Shown here: positions 37,672 through 48,912 of the stretch, piece after piece
Layout: each line of letters opens with the position of its first letter
Numbering within the stretch: position 1 is the stretch's first letter
NCBI GenBank assembly: GCA_958496175.1
Contig: OY292274.1
Coordinates: forward strand, 63,746,630 to 63,810,629
Source of the DNA: Sisyra terminalis
Lineage: Eukaryota; Arthropoda; Insecta; Neuroptera; Sisyridae
Direction: 5' to 3'
DNA length: 64,000 nt
Made by a program: the position numbers and the translations under genes
The notes under the pieces: model-generated
Seen by the model: the letters and a program-made list of their open reading frames with translations, nothing else
The model's database searches: none
What the model was told of the DNA's origin: nothing

Positions 37672-38610
37672 GGAAAAGTTCTGTCGTATTTTTGGTTTAG
37701 CGTTATCCTGATGGAAGACAATTCCATTTCTATTGGCCAAAATCGGTCGTTTTTCTTTGATAGTCGCATTCAATTTATCAAGCTGATTACAGTAGACATT
37801 CGCATTGATGGTCTACCCCTGTTTGAGTAGCTCGTAGTAAATCGGACCTCTTCTATCCCACCATAAACAAAGCATAACTTTTCTTTGACGAAGATCTGGT
37901 TTTGGAATCGTTTTGGCGGATGTTCCAGGTTTTTTTTTCTCTTAACATTCTCGTAGAGTATCCACTTTTCATCTCCTGTAAGGATTTTGTCTGAAAACGG
38001 TTCCACACTGTTTCTAATAAGAAGAGACGAACAGATTCTCATACGATCTGATAGTTTTTTTTCGGTCAAATCATGTGGAATCCAAATACTCTTCTTCAAG
38101 ATAAATCCAAGTTGTTTTATGTGGTCTTCAACAGAAGAATGAGGACGCTGAACTCCTTTGATATTTCTCTAGTAGTCAGATGTGGGTTAGTCTCCAGCAT
38201 TGACCACAAAATTCCATTATAGACCTTGTATGGCCTTCCAGATCGAAGATCTTCTTTGAGCGTGAAATCCCCGAAACGAAATATGGCAAACCATCTTTGA
38301 CAGGTTCGAATATTAACCACTTCACTTCCAAACGTGTCACAAATGTTTTTACATGCAATCGATGCGTTGCTTCCTCTCTGGAACTCGTACAAAATGCAAC
38401 GTCGTAAATGCACTTTATCCACTGCCATCTTGATGGGTCGGTACTTCTCAAGTAACTGATAAAAAAAATTAAAATTGGTTCCGTTATATCCCACAAGCCA
38501 TGCGCTAAACAATAAGACCCTATATGACTCATTTTACCTGATCGTTTTTCTCTTACAGTCAAAAACACTTCAAACGCAGTAAATAAGACAGAACTTTCCT
38601 GCCAATCTAA
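37672..38610 (-). mobile_element. Mariner element, internally deleted, TA target duplication
   Basis: The plus-strand left end TTAGGTTGGCGGAAAAGTTC and the right end GAACTTTCCTGCCAATCTAA are inverted terminal repeats flanked by TA on both sides. The 939-bp length is short of the usual 1.3 kb. The transposase is on the minus strand. The element ends 57 bp before the first coding exon of D2HGDH, probably within its 5' intron or promoter. Confidence 0.92.
37770..38512 (-). pseudogene. Mariner transposase, frameshifted and C-terminally truncated
   Basis: The N-terminal part (from about 38430) reads HLRRCILYEFQRGSNASIAC then RTCQRWFAIFRFGDFTLKED, the HTH domain, followed by LTTREISKEF. After a frameshift near 38160 it continues IWIPHDLTEKK and ILTGDEKWILYENVKRKK, which contains the first catalytic aspartate (TGDEKW). 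The region for the last catalytic aspartate (SDYHLF) is deleted. It cannot encode active transposase. Confidence 0.88.
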
Positions 38611-38667
38611 TAATTTATAATGTAAATAAAATTACTTTGTAAAATAATCTTTTGCTTGTGTTTATAG

Positions 38668-41600
38668 ATGCAACGTATGGGATGGATATGCAAAACGACG
38701 CTGAGCTTTCGTGGAAAAGTTGAGACTTCATTTTTTGCAATTTCAAGTACAAAGAAATGGAGAGATCCAGAAAAATATCATCAGCCTTTCATTCGAAACT
38801 TTAGTGAAACTTTAGAATTAACAAAGGTAAGAAATGATTTTACTGTTGACATAACTGTAGTTAAATGAATTATTGAATTCTTTTTATAGGATCGTTATAA
38901 TGTTCCACGTGGTAAATACGGTAAAGTGAACGATGAAGATATAAACTATTTTAAAAGTTTGCTTGGAGAAACGAGGATAATCACGGAATCGTCAGAAGTT
39001 GAAGGCTACAATATTGATAAAATGCGAGTAGTCAAAGGTAAATAAGAGTTTTATTTATTTTTACGTTTCGGTATTTTATTAGACCTTCATCAGGCTTCGA
39101 AAATCATACAAACACATGTATTACAGGATCTTTCAAAACATTACTAATTGTTAAATTACCATAATATGAAGTACACAATATACATCACAATAACATCGAA
39201 ATTGTTTTTTCTTTATCGTTGGATGAAGAATTCTGTAATGCATGTTTTCGTATGATTTTTGAAGCCTGGTGAAGGTCTAATAAAAGACCGAAACGTGTCG
39301 CTAAATTAATAATTAGTATATGGATCTACATCCTTTCATGTCCACTATCCTACTAAAAATAAATAAAATTATGTAAATTATGGACACAACCAATTTATCG
39401 GTAAATAAGAGGTTTTGAAAGATTTTAGACTTTTAGATTTTAGATGCATATGCATCACCAAATAGGTACAATATACAGTACCTATAATCAATGCATACTT
39501 TATAAGAATGAGCTTTAAATTAGTAATTTTCAATAAAAGAGTTACTCATAGAAAAAAGGCAGAAAAAGGTATATTTGTTAGGTATAAATTATGTCGAAGA
39601 CTTCCTTGATATACAATTGCAACTTTAAATTCAGAATCCATTCAGGGTTTAGGTATAAGAATTTAGGCATTTGGCATCAGATGGTTCCAAAAACATAGCA
39701 GAGCTTTTTTCAGTTATTTTTAGAATTGAATATTTTGTACAGTTCTAAAATCATGGCAGAGCCTCAAAAAGACAAGTAGCTTTATTTAAAACCAATTTTG
39801 GAACTATTTCAAAGGAGATTTTTTGCTCTACGGTTCTATTTTGCTGGAACCACAATATTTCTGTGTAAAATTGATGTTCTTCTACTTAATATTTATAACA
39901 CAAAAAATTATTAAACTTTGTGCATTGCACTGAGAATCATTTTTAATTTCATTCTCTTTATGTTCTTTTAGTAAAATGAAACTTAATAACAACTCTATTA
40001 GAGCCTAAAAGAATATGAAAGACGAAGTATGCTTTCCTAGAAAAATCATATTTTATAAGTAAAAATTTAATAATTTCTTATTTACTTTGTTGACATTGAA
40101 TAAATGAAATCTAAGAAAATTTCGACTTTCTTCTATCATTAGTAATAAGAATCGGTTGAAAATACCACACTTCAAAAACATTGGATATTAAATTTATTTC
40201 ATCAATATTGGAGGGTTGCAAACAAAAACTTAATCTATTAACAAAATGGATTCTGTTAAGTAGATAATAATCTTGTCGTGATCTTTATATTAGATTCGGT
40301 TTTGCTCTTATAGGAATAGTTGGAAAATACAAATAGATGAATTCTTTCGTTACAAGCAATTTCTCTCACTTGTTACACATTTATTGCACTTGCCTTGGCT
40401 AAATATATTTAGGGTGGTTGATATCATAAGGACCATTAAATCTCCCTCACTTTGTGGCTTTTATAATGAATATAAGTACAGTTCAACATAAAGAAAATAC
40501 CTTCAACTTTCATCGCTTTTATTTCTAATATTTTTCCTTAAATCTTATTCTCATTTTTTTCTTATAAGGTTATAGTAAATTGGTTGTAAAGCCCAAAACC
40601 ACACAGCAAGTGTCTGAAATTCTAAAGTATTGCAATTCGAAAAGATTGGCGGTTTGTCCTCAAGGAGGAAATACAGGTTTGGTCGCAGGATCAGTTCCTG
40701 TTCATGATGAGGTCATTCTTTCGACAGTACTTATGAATGAAATTATTGCCCTCGACGAAACTACAGGTAAGAGTTTGAAGTACTGAATCTTCTTGATACA
40801 AAATGAAATTTCAAATTATCTATTTTTCTTTAATTGGTGTAACGTTTTTAGGATCTCTAATTTGTCAGGCAGGATGCGTTTTAGAAGCTCTAGAAAATTA
40901 TGTGGGTGAAAGAAATTTAATGATGCCATTGGATTTGGGAGCGAAAGGTTCGTGTCATATTGGCGGAAATGTGTCCACTAATGCTGGAGGATTGAGACTT
41001 TTACGGTACGGAAATCTGCATGGATCGGTTTTGGGTATCGAAGCAGTAAAGTATCGTATTGATATTACTATTGTTTTGTGTATAATTTTAATGAATTGAT
41101 TTGTTATAATTATTTAGGTAAAAGCTGATGGAGAAATAATCGATTGTTTGAATACACTGAAGAAAGACAACACCGGATATCATTTGAAACATTTATTTAT
41201 TGGATCTGAAGGAACTTTGGGTATTGTTACTAAAGTCGCTATACAATGTCCCCCAAAACCAGCATCAGTGAATCTCGTTTTTCTTGGTAAAGTATACTGC
41301 AATGCTTTTCCCAAAAATGAGGAAAATTCCCAATTATTTTTCACAAGTTTTTATAAATTAATATACATATGTACTAGGGTGTTTTTTTTTTTGCGACTAT
41401 CATTTTTTTTTGCTCCCATGCCGAAATTTTGTGGGAAATACTTCAAAAAAAAATCCCTGAAAGTTTGAGCTCTTAATATTAATATTAAGTACTCGCTTAC
41501 CGCGTGTGAATATTTTCCATTTAAAATACACGTAAACTTTGATTTTTTTTTTCAATTTTTATAGCTCAGCGACATTTTATGATATCGCCTCGCTCAAAGT

Positions 41601-43114
41601 CGGGATTTTTTTACAATTGTATGCTCTACAAAAGTGCCTATTTTTAATAATTTTTAATAAGGAATAAAAAATCAATATTTTCTTAAATTTTACTCAATAA
41701 CCCCTAAAATTTTATAGTCAGAGAAATTCAAGGCTCAATATCTCGAGAAATATCGATCTTAGCAATTTGGTTTTCTGAAACTTTTTTGTAGGAAATTAAA
41801 TTTCCTTTAAATTTGATATTTACATTTTTTCTGTAGGTCTTGTAATTTATGAGTAACTGAGACAAAAACGAGAAATCTATGAAAAATCAAGGCTTAGTGA
41901 CCCGTACTACCTCGCCCGTGTAAATTACGATTTTGCGTTTTGTAGAGCATACAATTGTAAAAAAATCCCGACTTTGAGCGAGGCGATACCATAAAATGTC
42001 GCTGAGCTATAAAAATTTTAAAAAAAAATCAAAGTTTACGTGTATTTTAAATGGAAAATATTCACACGCTGTGAGCGAGTACTTAATATTAATATTAAGA
42101 GCTCAAACTTTCAGGGATTTTTTTTTGAAGTATTTCCAACAAAATTTCGGCATGGGAGCAAAAAAAAAATAATAGTCCCAGAAAAAAAAACACCCTAATA
42201 TGTACAAAATGCATAAAGTGCTCACTTGAATTTATTTCTTTACAGCAACCGAATCGTTTGAGAATGCTCTAAAAATATTTAAACAAGCTAAAGTAAATCT
42301 TGGAGAAATTCTTTCCTCTTGCGAACTAATTGATGAACAATCTATGAAATTGGTCAATGAAAATGTGAAATTAAAAAATCCAATGGAAAATGATGCCCCG
42401 TTTTATGTTCTAATTGAAACTTCCGGAAGTAATAGCGGCCACGATGAAGAAAAACTAAACAAATTTTTAGAAGTTTGTATGAATGAAAAGTTTGTCATTG
42501 ATGGAATAATTGCGACACAACCTTCCCACATTTATGTGCGTAAAATAAATCACTTTTGAAACTTTAACTTAATGGTGTGTGAAAATCTATGCATTGCAGA
42601 ATATATGGCAAGTCAGAGAAAGGATTTCCGAAGCATTAGCTCTTGATGGTTATCCATTGAAGTATGATATCTCGTTGCCAATTAAAGACTTTTATACCAT
42701 CGTGCCTGCAATGGCAAAACGTCTTGGTTCTAATGCCAAAAGAGTATGTGGATATGGACATATGGGTAAGAAAAAAAATAAAGCTCAACTGATTAATTTT
42801 AAAGATTAAATGTAAAAACTTCTTCCATTAAATTGGCAATTTTTCTTGTTTTAGGTGATGGAAACCTACACTTGAATATTTCCCTTCAAAAATATGATAA
42901 AGAGATAATAAAGAAAGTTGAACCGTTTGTGTACGAGTTTACGTCCAAATTAAAAGGAAGTATTAGTGCCGAACATGGAATGGGTTTCAAGAATAAAAAT
43001 TATCTTTCATATTCCAAAAGTCCTGAAGCCATATCTCTAATGCGACAACTTAAAACGTTAATGGATCCCAACGGAATTTTAAACCCCTATAAAGTACTGC
43101 CAGCAGAAAATTAA
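38668..43114 (+). CDS. D2hgdh: D-2-hydroxyglutarate dehydrogenase, mitochondrial (copy 1)
   Basis: FAD enzyme that oxidises D-2-hydroxyglutarate to 2-oxoglutarate and passes electrons to ETF. Eight coding exons: 38668-38826, 38890-39037, 40569-40766, 40852-41045, 41118-41286, 42246-42535, 42600-42765, 42855-43114; every junction is in frame, total 527 residues (human enzyme 521). FAD domain: [14 protein letters not shown] (GGNTG at 135-139), [40 protein letters not shown]. Substrate and metal residues expected from the human structure are present: Arg392, Ser396 (Thr in human), Lys407, His440 and His447 ([11 protein letters not shown]), SAEHGMG. The N-terminus is basic and free of acidic residues early on, fitting mitochondrial import. 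A splice acceptor (TTTATAG) directly precedes the ATG, so an untranslated exon lies upstream. Exon 6 uses a GTGCGT donor. Introns 2 and 5 carry transposon insertions. Confidence 0.95.
39049..39399. mobile_element. 351-bp inverted-repeat element with hammerhead-like cores, 12-bp target duplication
   Basis: It is flanked by identical 12-mers GGTAAATAAGAG at 39037-39048 and 39400-39411. The left 12-mer includes the last base of exon 2 and the splice donor, so the insertion duplicated the donor. Inside, 39061-39100 and 39261-39302 are inverted copies of a CTGATGA/CTGGTGA...GAAAC core. The long target duplication and lack of transposase fit target-primed retroelement insertion. Confidence 0.8.
39263..39302 (+). 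ncRNA. Hammerhead-ribozyme-like motif, one core substitution
   Basis: AGC, CTGGTGA, stem II GGUC/GACC with a UAAUAAAA loop, GAAAC, GUGUC, GCU. Flanking AGC/GCU can form stem I and GTC is a standard cleavage triplet. The core reads CUGGUGA where CUGAUGA is required, so this copy is probably inactive. The inverted partner (39063-39096, minus strand) has the intact CTGATGA core and GAAAC but a weaker stem II and no GTC. Confidence 0.5.
41375..42197. mobile_element. 823-bp foldback element in D2hgdh intron 5, 8-bp target duplication
   Basis: It starts TAGGGTGTTTTTTTTTTTGC and ends AAAACACCCTA, with arms of about 260 bp or more, including CATGCCGAAATTTTG, TTAATATTAATATTAAG and AGCGACATTTTATG blocks with their inverses near 42150, 42090 and 42000. 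Exact 8-bp direct repeats ATATGTAC flank it at 41367-41374 and 42198-42205. It shares internal blocks with the elements at 1-848 and 9854-10238 but has different terminal bases. In sense RNA it would form a very long hairpin. Confidence 0.9.
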
Positions 43115-43186
43115 GAATTATTTAATGATGTGATTTCCTATACAGCGAAGATCTTTAAATTATTTTGCAATAGTTCGTATCTTAAT

Positions 43187-44105
43187 CGTTTTTTTTTGGA
43201 TAAGTACTTAAAAAAATTACCCATGCAAGAGTCTCTATAATAGTCTAGAAATTAAGTAAAATATCCCGCCTAGAAATTTTCGAGTGAGCAAAATGGAACC
43301 CCAAATAGGCAATCCCAATAACATCCCTACTGGTCGATCCCAATAAGACCTCAACTGGATAATCTCTTAGATGGATGGGTTAAAAAAAATAATTAATTAA
43401 CTATAATGTACGACCCAATGGGGATTTATTGGGCATGTCTCATTAGGCCCCGATAAAGCATACCCCATTGTGGCCCTGTGAGCTCCCGATGCTTACCTTG
43501 GGCATACCCCAAGTAATTTCTAGTCGGAATATTTTTCGATAATTTTTTTTATTTAATAGTTTCCTTAAACAAAGAGTTGTCAATATTAACCCAATTTATA
43601 TGTGACACACCAACATTTCCAGGATGGTTTTTGTTATTCAGGGATCCATTGTTTTTTTTTTGGATAGTTACTTAAGAAAATTACCCATGCAAGAGCCTCT
43701 ATAATAGTTTCTTGATTAAGTTGTAGATACTTTGTAAAGAGAAATTAAGTAAAATATCCCAACTATAAATTTTCGAGTGAGCCCAATGGAACCCCAAATG
43801 GGCAATCCCAATAACATCCCTACTGGTCGATCCCAATAAAACCTCAACTGGATAATCTCTGAGATGGATGGATTAAAAAAAAAAAAATTAACTACAATGT
43901 AGGGCCCATTGGTTGAGCATACCCCATTGTGGTCCTATGAGGGCCCGATGCTTAGGTACCTTAGGTATACCCCAAGTAATTTCTAGTCGGAATATTTTCT
44001 TTTTATTTAATAGTTCTTTTAAACAAAGAGTATAGTCAATATTGACCAAATTTTTATGTACAACCAAAATTTCCAGGATGGTTTTTGTTATTCAGGGATC
44101 CATCA
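43187..44105. repeat. Direct tandem duplication, about 460-bp units, of the CCCAATGGGG repeat
   Basis: TTTTTTTTTGGATA(A)GT(T)ACTTAA at about 43190 and 43650 begins two units that share ACCCATGCAAGAG, ATTTTCGAGTGAGC, CATCCCTACTGGTCGATCCC, AGTAATTTCTAGTCGGAATA and end GGTTTTTGTTATTCAGGGAT. It fills the spacer between the two D2HGDH genes. The terminal AGTAATTTCTAGTCGG block matches the inverted element at 34591. Confidence 0.85.
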
Positions 44106-44781
44106 AGGGATCAATTATTTAATTGTTTACTGTATTCAATTTAGCCTATACTATTGTAACGGTACACTGTTGTTTGCAAAGAAAAATAATATGTAAGTTT
44201 AATATTGTTATTGTTGTATAAATGAAATGTAAAAATCGTCATAAAAATTAAAACAATGAAAATATATTTTTACAAACAATCTTATCGTTATTCTTTCTTA
44301 TCGCATTAAGTATGCGCTAGTAATTCAAAGGCTACACTTTATGGCACATTTTCGAGCTGAATTTGACCTCTTTTATCGCTTGGAATATACAAAAATAATA
44401 TTCCAAGATGATAATTAAGAAATAAACCGAAAGTTACACGAACTTTCAAATTAAATGAATTTAAAAAAGATCCACGAAAAGTTTAATCTATTCTCGTATT
44501 TATTGAATTAAAGATTATGTTGTTAGCCTTGAATGTAAAATGGAATTTAAATAGGTAAAAGATGCATGGTATGATACAATCTTTGGATTTTTAAGTACTA
44601 AAAAGTCAACATTATTTACTCAGTGAAATTCTAAACGTATTAACATAAAATGGGAGCACAATTATGTTCAATATTCTCATGAATATGAATAGTTTTTAAA
44701 GGTATTGTTTTCATATTGAGTTTACCATAAATTATAATTGTTTGAAACATAATATTGTGTAAAGAAGTGTTCTACTTAAAA
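44106..44781. other. Spacer and presumed promoter of D2HGDH copy 2
   Basis: AT-rich DNA between the tandem repeat and the second gene's start codon. No clear TATA box, initiator or upstream exon was found. Confidence 0.4.
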
Positions 44782-47481
44782 ATGTTTCGAAGGATTCTTA
44801 ATTCAAGTCAAATTCGTAGAAAATTTGGTTATTTTGGTGATCAACAGATTTGCCTGCTTTCTGAATTGTCGGAGGTATGATTTCTGGTTTTATTTTAAAC
44901 GAAAATTAAATGTTTTATTTTAATAACCTCGTTTTTAAGTAACCTACTTTTCCCTTAATATACTAATGGAATAACAATATGATATAGATTTAAAGAAATT
45001 TTTAAAATTTCACTTCTAAAGTTCTACTTCAATTTTGTTCAGCTGAACTGTTTTTTTTTTTGTTGAATTTTCATCTAATTAAGAGAAAAATCTTAGTATA
45101 AAGAAACAATTGGAGTTACTGTAGAGTTAGAGTATAAACCCTGCTCCATTGTTGGCCATAGAATGTATGGCTATTGAGTTAATTATGATCCTTGTTTGTA
45201 AAGATGAAAAATTATTTGAATGTTTCCATAATTTTCCGTCCTGTTTTTTTGATTCATTCATTTGAGTCTTATCATCTACCAAAATTGTAAGCCTTATACT
45301 TCACATATTTACTATATACTTGTTAGATTAGATAAAAAATTTCCATTTTTAGCATAAGTACCAAGTAAAAAGAGGAAATTTTACTGCATTAAATGCTGAA
45401 CATGTGAATCTTTTCAAAAAATTATTGGGCAACAATCGAGTGATAACTGAGAAAAATGAAGTTTCCAAATATAACACGGATTATTTTGATCTTGTAAAAG
45501 GTAAAACTCTATTTATTTTCCTAAGCTGTATGGTTTAAACTTTTATTTTTTTTTTTTCTAAGGACAGTCCAGTGTTGTGCTCAAACCAAAAACCACGTTG
45601 GAGGTATCAGAAATTTTAAGAATTTGTTATCATGAACGACTGGCAGTATGTCCGCAGGGCGGAAATACAGGGGTGTCAGGTGGAGCTGTACCAGTTTTCG
45701 ATGAAATTATCTTATCGACTGAATTAATGAACAAAATTGAAAGTTTAGATTCAACTTCAGGTATAACTGTCTTTATTACCTTCTTTCTCAGTAAATGTTT
45801 CATAGCTTTTTGCAGGAGTTCTTGTGTGCCAGGCTGGATGCGTTCTGGAAAATTTGGATCAACATTTATCAGAGCATGATTTGAATGTTCCGCTAGATTT
45901 AGGAGCTAAAGGATCTTGTCAAATTGGAGGAAATGTTTCGACAAATGCTGGTGGATTGCGTGTATTACGTTACGGAAATTTGCATGGAAGTGTTTTAGGC
46001 TTGGAAGTTGTAAGTTTAAGCATTAATTCAAACGAGTTGATCAGCAAAGATTTCGTTGAAGCTAATTAATTTAAGAATATAGTTTAAATACACAAAACTT
46101 CATTTTCAGGTAACTTCCAACGGTGAAATCTTGGACTGCTTAAACACTCTTCGAAAAGATAATACTGGATATCATTTGAAACACCTTTTTATCGGTTCAG
46201 AAGGAACTTTAGGAATCATTACTAAAGTAGCAATTCAATGCTCAGTAAAATATTCCTCGAAATACTTGGCATTTATAGGTTGTACAAAATATCAAAATTG
46301 CTTATTAATGTTTTTGAATCAATATTATTTTAGGAGTTCAATCTTTTGAGAAAGCTTTAAAAGTGTATCGACAAGCAAAACGCGATTTAGGGGAGATCTT
46401 ATCAGCAGTTGAATTAATGGATAATTTAACTGTGGCTATAGTTGAAGAAAGTTTGAACCTGAAGTCTCCAATAGGACGTTATCCATTTTATATGATAATT
46501 GAAACCATGGGCAGTAATGAAACTCATGATGGAGAAAAAATGGAGCAGTTTTTGACTAAAATGTTTAACAATGCAAGTGCTTTGAATGGTGTGATTGCAA
46601 AAGAACCTTCTAAAATCAAGGTAAACTGTTAAATCTTAAAATAATATAGTAAATAACTATTAAACAGACTTAAGATGTATGCTATAAGATTATTCATAAG
46701 AATATAAAGTATACAATGTAAAAATAACTATAAAGGAAACATATTAATCCTTATGTATACAGTTTGTGTCAAAAGTCTATGGAAGCCCTCAGAAAAAATT
46801 AACACAAGTAATGTGTTTCTAAGGATCTTTTTCAGCTTTTGTTAAGCAATATGTATTATGATATGATTTATAGGTAAGAAAAATATAAATCAGGGAATAC
46901 AATTAAAGTTTTCAATCGAGTAAGGTCTTACTCGATAGCAAAAAATATTCTATAGTATAAAATTGTAGTATTAGATAATATTTTTGAAGAAATATATTTA
47001 TTTTAGAACTTATGGGAAATTCGTGAAAAAGCAATCAACGCCCAACTAAAAGAAGGATATGTGTTTTGTTACGATTTTACTCTTCCGATGGAAAACTTTT
47101 ACTCGATCGTTCCAGAAGTTGCAAAACGTTTTGACTCCCCAGATATTCGAGTGACTGGTTTTGGACATTTAGGTATATGCCACCATATAAAGTCAATGTA
47201 TAGTTTCTTCTAAACGTTTATTTTTAGGTGATGGCAATTTGCATTTGAATATATTGACGAAAGAATATTCCCGGGAAATACATAATGTTTTGGAACCATA
47301 TGTTTACGACTACGTATCCGGACATCATGGCAGTATTAGTGCTGAGCATGGAATTGGATTGGTTAAAAAAAAATGTCTCAAATATTCAAAAAACAGTTCT
47401 TTAATTAGTTTAATGAAAGATATAAAACATTTAATGGACCCAAAAGGGATCCTCAATCCTTACAAAGTATTACCAGATTAA
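44782..47481 (+). CDS. D-2-hydroxyglutarate dehydrogenase-like protein (copy 2, divergent)
   Basis: Tandem paralogue of the upstream gene with the same eight-exon structure and intron phases: 44782-44874, 45353-45500, 45563-45760, 45816-46009, 46110-46278, 46334-46620, 47007-47172, 47228-47481; 502 residues, all junctions in frame. The N-terminus [16 protein letters not shown] is a clear mitochondrial presequence. FAD motifs are intact ([54 protein letters not shown]), as are [11 protein letters not shown] and SAEHGIG for metal and catalysis. Arg369 is kept, but the position of human Thr390 is Ile373 and that of human Lys401 is Cys384 (GYVFCYD instead of GYxxKYD). Those side chains bind the substrate carboxylate in the human enzyme, so this copy probably uses a different 2-hydroxy acid or has weaker activity. 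Its 3' end abuts a convergent gene. Confidence 0.9.
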
Positions 47482-47514
47482 AATAAATTAATTAACCATA
47501 GGAAAGTAAATCTC

Positions 47515-48875
47515 TTATTTAACGAATAAATATTTGGTTTTTTCAATTAAATTCTCCAAAACTGTAGCGATTGGTGGATCTGAGTCAATCATTGTTACAC
47601 TTGGATTTTTTACTTTTTCGTAAGCAGATAAAATACTGAAAACAGATTACTTGTTAACTATATTTGAAACTATTTTGTTGATTTAATACATACTTTTTTC
47701 GAAAAGTTACATCTGTTTTAAGATTATTTTCTTGGTCAGTAATATTTGTGCGATGTTGAATGCGTTTAAGTCGAGCTTCTTCTGAAACTTTCAGAAAAAT
47801 AATAATATCAGGTTTTAGTAAATCCTTCGGCCAATCATAAATTGGATTATTTTCTCCGGGCATTGAAGGAAATTGTTCAGAAGTATGTCGCACAGATTCA
47901 GCAATCGCATAAATGGTCGTTGAGTGCCAATATCTAAACAGTAAATCAAAGTATTATAATTGTGGGTCATAATTTAAAAAAAAAGAAAAGTTAAATAGAT
48001 TTATAATATTGTTATGTTTGCAGATTGTATTGATGTTGTGCGAACAAGCAGAAAAGATTTTGGAGATGATATACATAGTAACATAAAAATAATTACCGAT
48101 CCATTACAATGGGAGATTCATACAAAAGTGGTTCAATATTGTTGGCTTCAATATAGTTTCCCAATGAGTAGAAAGCTGTTCGTAATTTGTGATAGGTGAA
48201 ATACTCACGAATTGAGGAAAATTCTTTGGGAGGTGTTTGACTTTGTTTTCCACATATTTTTTTCGACAACAATCGCGAAAGAGTACTTTTTCCTGAAACG
48301 ACATTGATATTGTAGCTTCTTATAAGGAAACATCTAAATACAATGTTGAAAATAAAGAGTGTAATGTTTTAAAAAGGACTACAATTACCACATGCATCTA
48401 AACCCTCGAATACAATGAAAGGATATCTTTGCGATGAGACACAAGTTCGGCGAAAAGATTCTACTTTTTCAACGGATTCGTAATATGTCGTTAAGACTTT
48501 CTGTACCATTGGATCTTCCTGTAAAAAATAATATGGTTTATCACTCTGTGAATATTGGTTCGAAATCAGAGTTCAAGATTTCCATTTGAACTGTTTGTTG
48601 ATCAAAATATTGATAATTGTTACTGATAAATGTTAATGAAGGAATATGGCTGAGCACAGCAAAATGCAACTATGATTAGTTTTGATTAGCATTTAAAGTC
48701 ATAAGACAATGTAAAAACAGCGGGGAATTACCGTTCCATACTCTGAAGCCGTAAGATTGTCAATTCTAAAAGTTTATGGCTTCAAGTACCTATAATTAGT
48801 AGTTACCTTTTCTTTTTCCATATCATCCAATATCGCGTCAACGGAATGGTACACTTTATACATTGAATCACTCAT
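47515..48875 (-). CDS. CMPK2: UMP-CMP kinase 2-like / thymidylate-kinase-like nucleoside monophosphate kinase
   Basis: Phosphorylates UMP, CMP and their deoxy forms, probably in mitochondria as for animal CMPK2. Five coding exons on the minus strand: 48807-48875, 48389-48518, 48097-48292, 47694-47933, 47515-47635; 251 residues, every junction in frame. P-loop FEGLDACGKSTLSRLL (Gly62-Ser69), the DRYWHST motif at 131-137, then YDWPKDLLKPDIIIFLKVSE and RLKRIQHRTN as in the C-terminal domain of vertebrate CMPK2 (YQWPEDLLKPDLILLLTVSPEERLQR). Vertebrate CMPK2 has a longer N-terminus; this one starts about 60 residues before the P-loop. An acceptor at 48913-48915 shows a 5' untranslated exon upstream. 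Stop codons of this gene and D2HGDH copy 2 lie only 33 bp apart, so their 3' ends must overlap. Confidence 0.88.
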
Positions 48876-48912
48876 TTTATGTTTTGTTTTTGTTGAAAAA
48901 AATCGCCAATAT

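Noticed and set aside
44782..47481. Calling D2HGDH copy 2 a pseudogene because of pocket changes
   Set aside because: All eight exons, splice sites and reading frame are intact, and flavin and metal motifs are conserved, so decay is unlikely.
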